64,000 nt of DNA from Petunia secreta (GCA_029990175.1 JARKIP010000011.1:24650001-24714000); one strand, 5' to 3'; shown: positions 11,458-22,697, counted from the first letter of the stretch. Notes: generated from the sequence alone by a model not told the origin. A program made the numbers and translations.

Positions 11458-11473
11458 ACAGACGGCGCCAATT
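11458..11473 (-). other. Primer binding site of the Tat/Retand element
   Basis: On the minus strand, TGGCGCCGTCTGTGGG immediately follows the 5' LTR. This type of primer site is typical of plant Tat-lineage elements and differs from the initiator-Met site used by the other LTR elements in the window. Confidence 0.8.
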
Positions 11474-12028
11474 TGTGTTGGCCTAAATCAGGATAGGACA
11501 ACAAATTGAATTTGTGTTGCGTTTAACTGGTAATTTGCTTGTATCGAAGTAATATTCAAGCTAAATTGATTTTGGACTTAAATATAAACTTAGAAAAAAC
11601 AACAAGGTGATAAGATAAACGAGACAATAAGTGAAAGTAGAGGTTTGTATTCTATTGATCGTGTCCTGTTGTTTACAAATGAGCCCTATTTATAATCAGG
11701 AGAAAGAATGACGTTGTAGAATGTCATAATGGTGCCTTCATGGCCATTATTTTGTAAATAATTATAGTTGACTCACGATCTATCTTATTATATGTCGAAG
11801 CAACTGTCGACAGTTACAAAGATTGGCCCTCGTCTGTGTCATCTGCTCAAGGTAGCAGAAAGTTTTCCCGAGCTCAGTGCTTCGAGCTTGTCTCCCCTCG
11901 TTTCCTAAGGCGATTTCCGAGGGTGAGCGACCATGCAATCTTTTCCTCGGAAGCTTGTCTCATGGTGCAGTCTTTGTGTTACACTCCAAGGTCTTGCTTG
12001 AGACCTCGGTTATTTTTCATTCAATACA
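11474..12028 (-). promoter_or_regulatory. 5' LTR of the Tat/Retand element
   Basis: A 555-bp LTR copy starting TGTGTTGG (one change from the 3' copy) and ending CAATACA, next to the TSD GTTTC. It would have carried the element promoter on the minus strand. Confidence 0.9.
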
Positions 12029-12033
12029 GTTTC

Positions 12034-12262
12034 TATTGCTTTCATTATCTTCTTAGGAAGGAGGAAAATTTGTGCCCAGTATGCCGGTATCCCAAATACT
12101 ACTGTCTTTATCAATTGCAACCTGCCAGCATAAGACAACAAGTTTGCTAACCAATACTTCATTCTTGCAGTGATCTTTTCTATTAGAGGCAAGCATTGGG
12201 CTACTGACAATTTTTTTGAGCATTGGGCTACTAACAGCTTCTTTGAGCATTGGGCTACAGTG
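12034..12262 (-). pseudogene. LINE-A RT fragment, continuation, with short internal triplication
   Basis: This is the other half of the LINE split at 534. The minus strand reads PLIEKITARMKYWLANLLSY, AGRLQLIKTVVFG and IPAYWAQIFLLPKKIMKAIE, a standard plant LINE segment just before the FLW motif found at 470-530. With one copy of GTTTC removed, the two halves join without a gap. The 5' end is odd: a unit of about 28 bp encoding a VAQC-type peptide is present three times (12195-12262), apparently a local tandem duplication inside the coding sequence. Beyond 12262 the LINE is lost and an AT-rich inverted repeat begins. Confidence 0.85.
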
Positions 12263-12271
12263 TGTTTTTTT

Positions 12272-12384
12272 AAATATTAAAAAATATTTAAAAGAAATTT
12301 TAATAAAAATGTGCACGCATTGGACACGTAAAAAAATGCGTGCACATTTTTATTAAAATTTCTTTTAAATGTTTTTTAATATTT
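12272..12384. repeat. Near-perfect inverted repeat (hairpin)
   Basis: Arms of about 50 bases (12272-12321 and 12335-12384) are complementary with one mismatch, around a 13-base spacer. The inner part carries GTGCACGCATT and its complement. It abuts the broken LINE end on the left and a TTC microsatellite on the right. It could be a foldback MITE or a replication-generated palindrome; no TSD is evident. Confidence 0.9.
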
Positions 12385-12423
12385 TCCTTTATTTTAGTTT
12401 TCTTCTATTTTATATCTTTTTTT

Positions 12424-12494
12424 TTCTTCTTCTTCTTCTTCTTCTTCTTCTTCTTCTTCTTCTTCTTCTTCTTCTTCTTCTTCTTCTTCTTCTT
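12424..12494 (+). repeat. (TTC)n microsatellite
   Basis: About 23 uninterrupted TTC triplets. Open frames through it encode only poly-Phe, poly-Leu or poly-Ser and are not genes. Confidence 0.97.
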
Positions 12495-13427
12495 TCATTT
12501 TTCCTGGTCATTGCGTCAACATACACCCACCCCACAAATTTTTCAGTTACACGTGCACAAACCTTGTACAGAGAACTCCCGATATCGACACCGCCTTCTA
12601 TTGGATCCCTTTTGTTTTTAAATTAATATCCTATGTTGTGCTCAATTGGAGGTTCTTGTTAGGATTGTTAACTTTGTTATAGTTGAGTTCAGAGATTGTC
12701 AACTTATATCTAATCGTTCTTTTTTGGGGTCCCTAAACAAAAAAGAACTTTGGTTGCTTTGTGTCTTTTAAACTCCTTCTAGTACATATAGCAGATCGTT
12801 TTTCTTGTTTTTTTCTCTTTTTTTCAATTTACTTTTTTATGTGGAGGTTAGAAAAAATAGAGATTTTATTATAGTGATTTTTACATAGAATAGACCTTTT
12901 TTAGTCTTCCTAACATTAAATGGATACATTGTTCATTATTTATGTTATCTAGACATTTAACCATAGGTATTCCACTTATTATGGCCATTACTTCTAATAT
13001 CAGACTTACCTAGTTTAAAGCCTATATTTGTGGATTTTATGGGTAATGACAGTTAATATTCTGCATATCCACGTAAAGGTTAAAATTTAATTAATTCTCA
13101 CAATCAATTATCTCCTATTTTTAAGTTAAACTAGCATTAATGAGTTAATACCAACTTCTAAAAATACAGCACGTGCAACAGTTTTTACCCACGTCTCTTC
13201 AGTTTCTTCCATTTCTTTCACTTCTTTTGGGATTCCATCTTATTCAGACAGTCATCGGAACTTACATCTTCTCCGGCGGGTGTATGATTTTCTTCCGGTA
13301 TGAATTTTTAATTTTCATTATTTCCTTTGTCTAAATGTACACTTATATTTTGTTATATTTAGTAGAATGTAACTCTTTAACTAATTTTTTTCGTTTTTTT
13401 TTTTTTGGTTCAATTTGAAGATTTCTA
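12495..13427. other. AT-rich upstream region of the Ulp1-like gene
   Basis: No coding sequence is visible. This is presumably the 5' flank and possibly the left end of the MULE. I could not find a terminal repeat matching the other side, which fits the TIR-poor nature of KI-type MULEs but leaves the border undefined. Confidence 0.4.
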
Positions 13428-16400
13428 ATGGCTAGACGAGGGGTAAAGAATGTCAGGAAGCCGATGCATGTCAACGATGATAATGATGATTTCGAGGATT
13501 TTGATATTTCCTCACCAACCAAAACTGGTATCGAAACTCCAAATCGAGTCACTAGGTCAACGTCCAAAGTGAATAAAAGGAAGAGGCCTCGACAGGTTGA
13601 CAATGTTAAGCCTAAATCCAAAACAGTTGGTTCTGGCTCTAAGGGTAAAGCTGTTGAAATTGGCTCATCGACTGACGACTCCGATAGCGACCAGCCTATC
13701 GAGGTTAAGAAAAAGAAAGTGTTGGGTAGTCCATCTTCGTGTTCTACGAAAAAGAAGTTATTTCAAGTGAAGACAAATAAATCAGTTAAATCTGTTAGGA
13801 ATGACGGCTTTCCTTTGGTTCCCGTGGAGGTATGTTATTATAATTATATTCCGCACGTGCCTATTTGTTTATGTTGATTTATTAGTATCACTGTATTTTT
13901 TGGTATATATTTCAATGATATACTCTGCATATTTATGATATTTTGTAACTTATAAAATGTATCCAGTTTGTATATCTTGTGTATATATTCTACATATTTG
14001 CAGTGTTTAACTGATATTGCAGTTTTTTAATGTATAATCAAGATTATTACATATTTACTGCATATTTGTTATTTATATTATTTCATAAGTTTTCAGAGTT
14101 TATTTGTTATATACTCTTTGATATTCTCTGCATATTAGAGGTCCGTTCTACAAAATATGATATTAATATGCATATACAGTGTATATATACTGCATATAAT
14201 CTTTATTCCTACTATTTGTTAATATGTTGATTACTTTGTAGATTATTCATTGATATTAGTGTACCTTTGGTACATACGTAGCTGATATTCACAGTATATT
14301 CTTTGAATTGCATATCCACAGTATCTGATAAACAATATTATTTGAATTGCATATCCACAGTATACTTTCTGCATATTGCTTGATATTTCTGTTTTTAAGT
14401 AGAGGATAACTGTATGTATGCCTAAGTATATGCATTTTATTGTATGCATATTTTTTTTATTGTTATGTAACTAATATGCACATCTAGTTTCCAAAGTATA
14501 ATTTTTGTTTATCTGTTATAGCCAATGCAACCTTATTTTCGTCCGGACCAATATCGAAGCCGTAGGATATGTACACATACATCTGTTGAAGCTGTTCCAA
14601 CTATCAAGGATGTTCTTACTGATAGCTTGTTGGAAATATTCAGGCAGTCTTGCTTTGGTCATTTTTTTGGATATGCCTAGTTTTGTAACGTGTAATAAAT
14701 TGTTGAATGCATTGTTGATGTGATAGATTTGTCCTCCAAAGCATGATACTGATGCATTGTGGTTTGATTTATATGGCAAAAAATTGAGGTTTGGTCTCAT
14801 GGAATTTGGGCTAGTAACGGGTCTTTGCTGTGTTGGTGATCACTTAAAGGATTATCATTCTGTTGAACCTAACAGACTTATGCAGTTGTACTTTGGTGGA
14901 GCGTCAAAAGTAACAAAGTCTACATTAGTTGAGCGTTTTGTTTGTAAAAAATTGCAAAGTGATGAAGATGCTAAAAATCTAGCAGCTTTATTTTTCATCC
15001 ACACATTTCTCTTTTCAACTAAGAATTCTGCTAACAGTGACACCACTATCGGGGAGAAGGAATTTAATATTGTTGAGTGTGGCGCATGGCAGACCTTCCC
15101 TTGGGGTACAAAAGTGATTTTCTCAACTATTACGTCGATGCATGACAAATTGAGGCCCTCTCTACAGTGTTACCGTTTCGCCGGTTTGCCGTATGTCTTA
15201 CAGGCTTGGTTTTATGAATGTTGCCCGACTGTGCACGAGAAGCTTGCATATAGGGTTGCAAACTCATCTCCCCGAATTCTTAACTGGCATGTTAAGCGGA
15301 CGCATGACTTTGAAGAGTTGCAGAATGGTTTTTTCAGTTTAAAGAAGTCCCAGGTATACTTCTTACGTTTTCTATTAATTAATGGTTTAATATTGTTATT
15401 TAATAAAGTTTTTTAATATTTAATAAATATTTCTTAACAATGGCAAATGACTAGTACTTTTAATATCTTTTGAACATTTATATTGTATATATATGTTTTT
15501 TTTCCTAGGTTATTTTTAAAAAGATTGAGCCGACTGAAGAAGAATATGCTAGACTTCAACTACCACAGTCCATACCAGATGAATTTGATACTGATATTGG
15601 AGTTGAATCTCCACGGGATGCTGCAGATGCTGCCAATCAAGGTTCACCAAATGTAGATTTTGCAGGTCAATCTAATTCTAATGATGCAAGTCAGCAGTTG
15701 TCTCCAGATATGCAAGTCTTGTTTGGGCAACAAAAAATGTTGCAAGCTGACATGTGTGCTTTGAAGCTGTATCTGGTTAAATATTTTGACAAGATCTTTA
15801 AGAAGCTTAATATCGATCCTGTTGATATTAGTGATAACAACTGTTCTATTGGGGTATGTATTTGTTCTTTTTAGTCTGCTTATTTTGTATGAATTATTAC
15901 AAATGTAATATACATTATTTGTTAATTTTTTCAAAGGTCCCTGGATCAGTCTTTGCCTCGGATGAAAAAGGCAAGGATCAAGCTGTTGACCCTCCAGATG
16001 TGCAGTTACATCAGGAAGAGCAAGTGCCTTTTGCGTATCAATTTTATGGTAACTTGTTTTGCTGTTTTTTTATTGTATTTTACAATGCATTTGTTAGTTT
16101 TGTCATTTTTAATTTTATTACTTTTGTTAGGACCGGCTAAAAAACAACCTGTGATCGTTGATGACGAGGAAGGCGCCTCTGATGGGAATGAAGTGGAATT
16201 TGATGATGATAAAGGCGCCTCTGATGGGACTGAATGGGAAAATTCTAAAGGTACTCGCGCTGTAATATATGTATTTACAATTCAGCTAGTATGAAGTTTG
16301 TGTTTACCTACCTTCTTTTCATATTATTAAGTAGTTTGCTGGGTATTGTTCCGTCTTTTCTTTTATTTTAGGAACAGAAGGAGTTGAAGAGAATATGTTT

Positions 16401-19223
16401 TTTGAAATGCAAGGTATATTGCATGACTTTGAGTTGGAAAAATCCAAATGGTATTCTTAAAATATGTAAACTGTATTCACTATATATTCATTCATAGTTT
16501 GATATTGAACAAGTTCACTGTCAGGGACTGATGAAAACCAACCTCCAATCTTTGATGATGACAAAGGTGCCACTGATGGGAATGAAATGAAAAAATCTTA
16601 AGGTTTCCCAACAGCCTGAATTTTATTTTTTTAATAAAAAAATTTATCATTCTATATGCTTTAATACTAAGTAGGTTCCCTTTTTTTTTATTTTAGAAAC
16701 ACAAGATGTGCAAGAGAATATGATTGATGGTACTCAAGGTTTAATGGGTGACTTTGAGATGGAAAATCACACTGGTATGCACCAAATATCTGCACAGTAT
16801 TCATTAAATATTCATTTAAAGTTTGTTATTAACCAATGTCATTGTAGCCAAACTGGCTCTGATGACATATTTGTTGAGAAGGCTGTAGATGGCAATCAGG
16901 ATGACATTGCAGCTGGTAATATTCAATTTTGTGTCTTAATTTAATTTATTTTCATTCAGTTGTAGGTCCTTTAACTGTGTTATTCTATTAATGTTTTTAT
17001 GTCTATTTTCAGGTCAAGAAAAAATTGGAGTTATTGGTGAGCAGATCCTCAAAACAGGTTGTCCTTCTGATATTGGTAAAGATATACATTTTTAAAATAT
17101 TTATTGATTTTAAAAGTTGTTTGTTGTTTTAAGAACATATCTCCTTACCATTCACTTATGCAGGTTTTATTCAAAGTGAAAGTGCTGAAATCATTATAGA
17201 GAAACGGTCAGATATACAGGAAATGCAAGTTGATGGCAGACTTGAGAACAGCGTGGCTTCTGGCGAATATGTTGATGTCGCTGTTGGGGGAAACACATTG
17301 GACTCTGTGGTAGACCCCCTTTCTCAATTGGGGGAATCACAGTGGCATGAGTTGACTGCAAGGGCTAAGGAAGCTGTGAAGAAGCGAGTTCAAGAAGCTA
17401 AAAACACTGCTTCAGTTATTGAGCCTGACCTTAATGAAGTAGCAGAGGACACCTTGAAAGAGGTTGATAATTTGGATGAGGTGGAAGGACTTGCTCGTGA
17501 TGTTCCGGATGCGACACCTCATATTTCTGTTCGTATGAGAACTGTTTCAAAATTCAAGAAGTCACCTTTTGTCAATGAGTTTGGGTCGACTGAAAAATCT
17601 TCCTCCAGTGGTCCATGCTCGCAGCTGGCTAAGAGAAGCACGTTTTGTCTCATCCATCCCTTTTTGAGTGAGACACACATTGAGCCTGATATGAAGCTTG
17701 TAAATATATGGGCACCGTGGATTGATCATAAAGTGATCTGAAAATTAAAGTAAGTAAAAGTAAAATTCTATTGCATATTACAGCCTATAAGTTTTTTAAT
17801 TTACTTTGGTCATTGTTGTTTTAAATTCTTTTGTAGGCTTGGAAATTTGTATCCTGCGAATATCAATAATCTGGTACCTGCATTCAACTTTGGGGTGTAT
17901 GTTGTGGACAAGAAAGAGTGGTTTCATATACTTAACTATGGTTCAAAGGATTTACGCACCACGGTATTCTTCTACAACTTTCAGTGTCATAACTTTATAA
18001 TTAACTATAATATGCAGCCAAATCTTATCTAGATGCATGAAATATGCAATGAGTATGCATAACAGATATCATTGAATATCAGAATTTACTTATTTAATAT
18101 TATTAAGTAGTCAGTATCTTATTAGTATACATGCAATATGCTATGAATATGCTTAACAGAAATCACAAAAAATCAGATATACTTTTTTTGGTCCCCTGTT
18201 TTTAATTTTTGATAACCATCACTGTGATAAATTAAAATGTAAATGTAATATGCATTGAATATGTCATGTGTATACATGAAATATGCATTATATTACTTAT
18301 CTTATATTAGTTAAGTGTAAACTAAACATGTTGTATGCAATGGATATCATAGGAAACACCCTGATTTGCTTGTTTATTATATGCATTGTTGAGTTATTTA
18401 GAAAAATAAATTAACAACTATATTTCCTTTTGTTTTTTATCTAGCACCTGGATGTCTTGTTCTACTATTTGCGTAAGAAGGCAAAGTACGATCAAGACAT
18501 TTCTGTAAGAGTTACAACCACGGATTGTCAGTTTGATGCTATGCTTAGAGATGTGTATGCTGATTTTATAATGGCTGGCAAACACATGGGTGTTGTAGAT
18601 TCTGCAAAAGCAATTACTGATTACATATCTGGTCGTACTCTGCGGTGCAATACACCTTGGGTACTTGTTGATGACATATTGTTCCCTGTCATGGTTGGTC
18701 ATCAGTGGCATTGGATTTTGGCTAGATTGTCTTTGAAGGAAAGGGTTATTAATGTTTATGACTCTAAACCAGGAGATGCCTCATACAATGAAGAAGTTAT
18801 CCGGGCTATGGAGCCATATGCAAACATGTTACCTATTTTCTTATCTACCACTGATATCTTAAAGAAAAGGCCTGAGTTGTTCTACAGTGGTTCTCCTTAT
18901 GACAACAAAGCTTTGGGTGAACCCTTCTTAATGGTTTTCAGTCCAAGGCCACCTGCTATGATGAAACGGTATATAGTCATTCATTTGCTTTTGTTCCTCT
19001 GTGCAAAAACTAACTAGTAAAGGTTCTAATTATTTCCATTTATTGCTGCATCAGTGATTATGTCGTGTTTGCTGTTGTATTTGCTGAGTATTATATGCAG
19101 TACCAGTCAATGCCTTCTGAAGATGATGATTTGTCTGGAGTCCAGGGGCGTTATTCCATGTACCTGTGGTATTATGGGATGAAGAAACAGATGCAATGTG
19201 TTGCCAGTGATGAGGAAGACTGA
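13428..19223 (+). pseudogene. Ulp1-like cysteine protease (C48 family) gene with DUF1985 domain, broken
   Basis: Multi-exon gene. Exon 1 (13428-13829) is a basic, Ser/Asp-rich N-terminus. Exon 2 (14522-15353) is a DUF1985 domain (WFDLYGKKLRFGLMEFGLVT, then CGAWQTFPWGTKVIFSTI). Linker exons follow at 15519-15853, 15937-16048 and several short ones to about 17060. Exon 17164-17741 is acidic. The Ulp1 domain occupies 17837-17963, 18445-18968 and 19055-19223. The catalytic His (WHWILARL) and Asp (VYDSK) remain. The motif expected as D-C-G reads D-Y-V (19056-19064), so the nucleophile Cys is Tyr. Further damage: a frameshift in a T run near 14664, two stops at 14721-14726, and a stop at 17739. Ulp1 enzymes cleave SUMO, but this copy should be inactive. 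Confidence 0.85.
16128..16790 (+). repeat. Duplicated linker exons in the Ulp1-like gene
   Basis: Short exons with GT/AG borders repeat a two-exon pattern. One type carries DDDKGASDG-like peptides (about 16131-16251, itself a tandem copy, and again about 16526-16600 as DDDKGATDG). The other begins T-E/Q-G/D-V-E/Q-EN (about 16373-16413 and about 16698-16773). This points to tandem exon duplication in the acidic linker. One duplicated exon ends with an in-frame TAA near its donor site. Confidence 0.6.
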
Positions 19224-19853
19224 ATGGCTGCTGGTTTTATTTGTTTCTTAGTAATATCTTTAGATCTAAGTTGTTAGCAGAATTTTTTTAATTTACATGC
19301 AATGTGTTGTCAGTGGTGTTAATTTGTATTTTCACAAACCGATATGCAAGTAATATATCAGTCTTTTTTTGTTGCAATGACCGTTCCAGAATATTACATT
19401 ACTCTGCATCTCGTTCGAACTTTGTGTATAACCTTTTTTGTTATTAATTTTCTACACATTATGTCCTAAGTTTTCATTAGAATTACCTCTTCATTTCTTC
19501 CTATTGATACATAGTATAGTGAGTATCTGAAATCTTTTTCTTTCAAATTGTAACAACTGGGTTGTACATTAAACATATCAACTTGAATAAGGATCGGCAA
19601 ACATTCAAGTAATAGGGTTTGAAAATATGAATTTCAACAGATCTTAATGACAACAACCTATTAACAGGTGCTTACCTTCAAGTATATTCACTAAGTATGC
19701 CGAGAATATTCAATAAGTACACGTGTAATATTAATAAGTATGCAGAAAATATTTGCATTACCAAGTCATTCCTTTCTGTTGAGACATTCTATTGTAAAAG
19801 CTTAGAAATCATTTACTTTCAGATTCTTACAACTGTGATGTACATTTAACATA
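19224..19853. other. 3' flank of the Ulp1-like gene
   Basis: AT-rich, no coding sequence. It contains repeated AATATTCA and TATGCA-type motifs shared with the introns and with 22265-22640. It ends at the TSD ACATA of the inserted gypsy derivative. Confidence 0.5.
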
Positions 19854-20125
19854 TGATACGGGGTAAAACCCAAACGCGGAAATTAAAGATAAAGAGCGAG
19901 ATACTACTCGAACTCCCTACAAAGTAACCCCGGGGAACTCGTCCCGAGATACCCTCGTATCGGCGTCAAGGAGGACCTACACTATGCAACTACCCTCGAG
20001 ACGACAACGGCCTCGCAAGTAGAATGATCGGGGGGTTTGGGGTTCAACTAGAATCCACTAGTAAACTCAAACCAACTCAAAAAGGTTTTCATTCTAAGAG
20101 AATCCACTCTTGAACATTCATTCAA

Positions 20126-20380
20126 TCATTCTTCATAATGGCTAACTTGCTCCGGGGTAAAGTTAGGAGTACTTGAGACTTCAACTTGGACACTCGGGGT
20201 CCCTTTCTCAACTTGGACACTCGGGGTCCCTTTCTCCGATTGGACATTGGAAGTCCCTTGCTCAACTAGAGCACTAGAGTTCACCCTCTCGAGGCTTTCA
20301 ATCCTCAAGTTCATACTATCCAATTTGGCAAGGATAGTAGCAAGGGCACTCTTAGCAAAATCTTCTCCTTCGGTAGACAT
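20126..20380 (-). pseudogene. N-terminal gag fragment of element A
   Basis: The minus-strand frame starts MSTEGEDFAKSALATILAKL and continues with LRIESLERV and a twice-repeated peptide GTPSVQVEKG. It corresponds to the first 75 or so residues of gag of the element at 55694. It then runs directly into LTR sequence (SHYEE, stop), so the junction creates a short chimeric frame without capsid core. Probably no function remains. Confidence 0.85.
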
Positions 20381-20804
20381 TGTACCTACACAAGAAACAA
20401 ACGTTAGCAAAACAACCTCACACACTCCCTCACAAGTGTTTCACTCGGATCACTCGTTTAGTGGGGGTGGCTATTTCACTCTTGCTTGAATCAAAAGCTT
20501 CACTAAGTTGAATAGTAAACCTCAAATTAATCACTCAACTCAAAAGCCAAATGCACTCCGGGGTGAGTGGAGTTGATATGACTCTATTGGAACGATAAGC
20601 TCTTTAAGTGCAGACTTGAGCCAAAAGAGACTACGAGTCTTCTTTGAATTCTAGTCTCCGGTCTAGGCTTGAGTTTCCTAATAGCTTAGAAGGGCTAGCA
20701 CAATTCAAGTAGGAGAGATTACTCAAAGAAGTACTAGCTAGATGCGATGCAATCAAAGAAACAAGAGATCCTACGAAAAACTACCCAAAGCAACAACTCC
20801 CAGA

Positions 20805-20955
20805 AGTAGGCGCCCCGCCTCAGCAGAGTAGGCGCTCCGCCTCTGTTGGAGGCGCTCCGCCTCTTTGGAGGAGGCGCTCCGCCTCACAGAGTTCCAAAGA
20901 GGTCACAAAATTTAGGCGGTTCGTCTCAGAATCTAGGCGCTCCGCCTCCTGCAAC
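20805..20955. repeat. Cluster of AGGCG-N3-CGCCT hairpin motifs in the leader of element A
   Basis: Five or more copies of AGGCGCTCCGCCTC or close variants in 150 bp, each able to form a 5-bp stem with a 3-base loop. They lie between primer site and gag start. Similar clusters occur in its LTR (21949-22046) and in the elements at 47571 and 55694. Confidence 0.9.
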
Positions 20956-21460
20956 CTTCAACACAGTTTCACTTCGGGTTTTCTGGGTTTTGCACCCAAA
21001 ATTCCAACAATTCTCACGTTGTTTTAGCAATTCAAAGGTACCCCAATGTTGTTTCAATCACAAAGAACAAACCCCAACAACTTTTACCAAACCCCAATCA
21101 AAAACAAACAATCCACCATGTTCATCATCTTCAAAACTAGGGTTTCAAAATTTTAAAATTTTCAAAGGGTTTTAAATTTTCAAATCTTTCGTTTCAACTC
21201 CAAATCTTGTATTTAGGGTACCAAAAGAACGGGTTTCCAATAAGGAACAAACCCCAATAACAATCACACAATGGGTCCAACAAACCAAGAATCTATGATC
21301 AAAATTTTTTTGTGTTTTTCAACTTTTTCTATTTTTTTTGTGTTTTCTTCCTTTTCTTCAACAAAAAATAAGAACCTAACGTAGAAACTAACCTAGGCAC
21401 GAAGAATCAAGGGTCGGGGATTTGTAGAAACAAAACCCGAGCCTTGATCTGATACCAAGA

Positions 21461-22259
21461 TGATAAGGATCAAAACTAAATACGGAAAAATAAAGATAGA
21501 GAGCAAAACTAAATGCGGAAAAATAAAGATAGAGAGCGAGACACTACTCGAACTCCCTACGAAGTAACCCCGGGGAACTTGTCCCGAGATACCCTCGTAT
21601 CGGTGTCAAGAAGGACCTACACTATGCAACCACCCTCGAGTCGCACCCGGGACTCGCAAGTAGAATGATCGGGTTTTCGGTTCAAGACTCAACTAGGTTC
21701 CACTAGTGAATTCAAGCAACCAAGACAAAGGGTTCTCCAAACAAGAGATAGATTCTTTTCATCATTCATAAAATTCAAGGTAAGCTAATGTTTGAGGAGG
21801 CTAAGTGAAGTATTTATAGGCTTCACTTAGTCATACTAAAAGGTCTAAAGTACCCCCAAAGTGGGTTAAAACAAATAAGGCCACGCAGGGCTATAGTTGG
21901 AAGTTCATGCAAAAAGAAGTAAAATATCCCGCAGGTCATCACAGGGGGAGGCGCTCTGCCTCCTGTGCTGAGGCGCTCCGCCTCCTTCTGTTCAGCTCTC
22001 TGCTTTTTGGTAGGCGCTCCGCCTCAGCTTTGAGGCGCTCCGCCTCCTTCTGGAACTTGTGCAAGAGGCTCAAAATGAGCTTGGGGGTGGATCCCCTTGG
22101 AGCCCAAGTGGTCCTCCATCCATGGTGCTCAAAAGCATGATCTTCGAGCTACTCTCGGAGCCTCCTTCCACGTCCCTCCAAGTCAAATGAAGATGGGTGT
22201 CTTGAATCAACTTTGCTTGACTTCTAGTGAACGGCCTTGAGGTCATATGCCCCGCATCA
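21461..22259 (-). promoter_or_regulatory. 5' LTR of element A
   Basis: A 799-bp LTR in minus orientation, TGATAAGG to CCCGCATCA, next to the primer site. It includes four AGGCGCTCCGCCTC-like motifs at 21949-22046 and a TATTTATAGG box at 21813-21822, on the complement CCTATAAATA, which suits a minus-strand promoter. Confidence 0.85.
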
Positions 22260-22264
22260 ACATA

Positions 22265-22697
22265 TCAACTTGAATAAAAATTTAGCTGATGTTAATGAGA
22301 ACACACTATTAATAGGTGTTCACCTACTAATATATTCAATATGTATCCTGAGAATATTCAATGAGAACGCAGCGAATATTCATAAGTAAGCAGAAAAATA
22401 TTCAATAAGTATGCATTGAATATATCACCATTACAATTCAGATACAAAGGGGCTTCATTCTATAACACATTTAATTTCCTTTGATTCATGAATGTTCACA
22501 TCAACAATGACTGTGAATATATACTCTGTAAAGTTCACATCAACAAAGTTCACATCAAGAAAGTTCACAACCAACCATTTTAATTGAAAAGTAGTGAACA
22601 CTTTAGTTAATTAAAAACACATTTATAGTTAACAAGTAAGTCTTAAAACATCCTAAAAAAATATATTTAGAGAAGTATTCAACAAGTCATCATTCAA
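22265..22697. other. Spacer downstream of the transposase gene
   Basis: AT-rich with repeated ATATTCAATAAGTATGC-like and AAGTTCACATCAA units. It continues the 3' flank of the Ulp1-like gene once element A is removed. No gene is seen. Confidence 0.5.

Larger units (their letters stand above)
535..12028 (-). mobile_element. Tat/Retand-type Ty3-gypsy LTR retrotransposon (host of a nested element)
   Basis: The element lies on the minus strand and is bounded by a perfect 5-bp TSD, GTTTC (530-534 and 12029-12033). It begins TGTATTGG and ends CAATACA. LTRs are 535-1096 (3') and 11474-12028 (5'). A primer site of the TGGCGCCGTCTGTGGG type follows the 5' LTR, and a purine tract precedes the 3' LTR. 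Order on the minus strand: PBS, protease remnant, nested element, RNase H end plus integrase, antisense ORF, 3' LTR. Gag, RT and most of RNase H are missing. A PBS of this kind, integrase followed by a long spacer, and an extra antisense ORF are hallmarks of the Tat (RIRE2/Retand) lineage. Confidence 0.9.
19854..22259 (-). mobile_element. Internally deleted Ty3-gypsy derivative (element A)
   Basis: Bounded by a perfect TSD ACATA (19849-19853, 22260-22264). It starts TGATACGGGG and ends CCCGCATCA. In minus orientation: complete 5' LTR (21461-22259), primer site reading TTGGTATCAGATC, a leader rich in AGGCGCTCCGCCT-like hairpins, the first gag codons (ATG at 20380), then a jump near 20145 into a shortened 3' LTR (19854-about 20145). 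Pol and most of gag are gone. The gag start is nearly the same as that of the element at 55694-63170 (MSTEGEDFAKSALATILAKL), so this is a deletion derivative of a closely related family. A tandem repeat of about 33 bp lies at the LTR start (21478-21543). Confidence 0.9.

Noticed and set aside
12340..12626. Two overlapping plus-strand ORFs with long Phe or Leu runs
   Set aside because: They are translations of the TTC microsatellite and have no conserved sequence outside it.
13428..19223. Active host SUMO protease gene
   Set aside because: Stops, a frameshift, loss of the catalytic Cys and the adjacent MURA transposase indicate a transposon-borne pseudogene.
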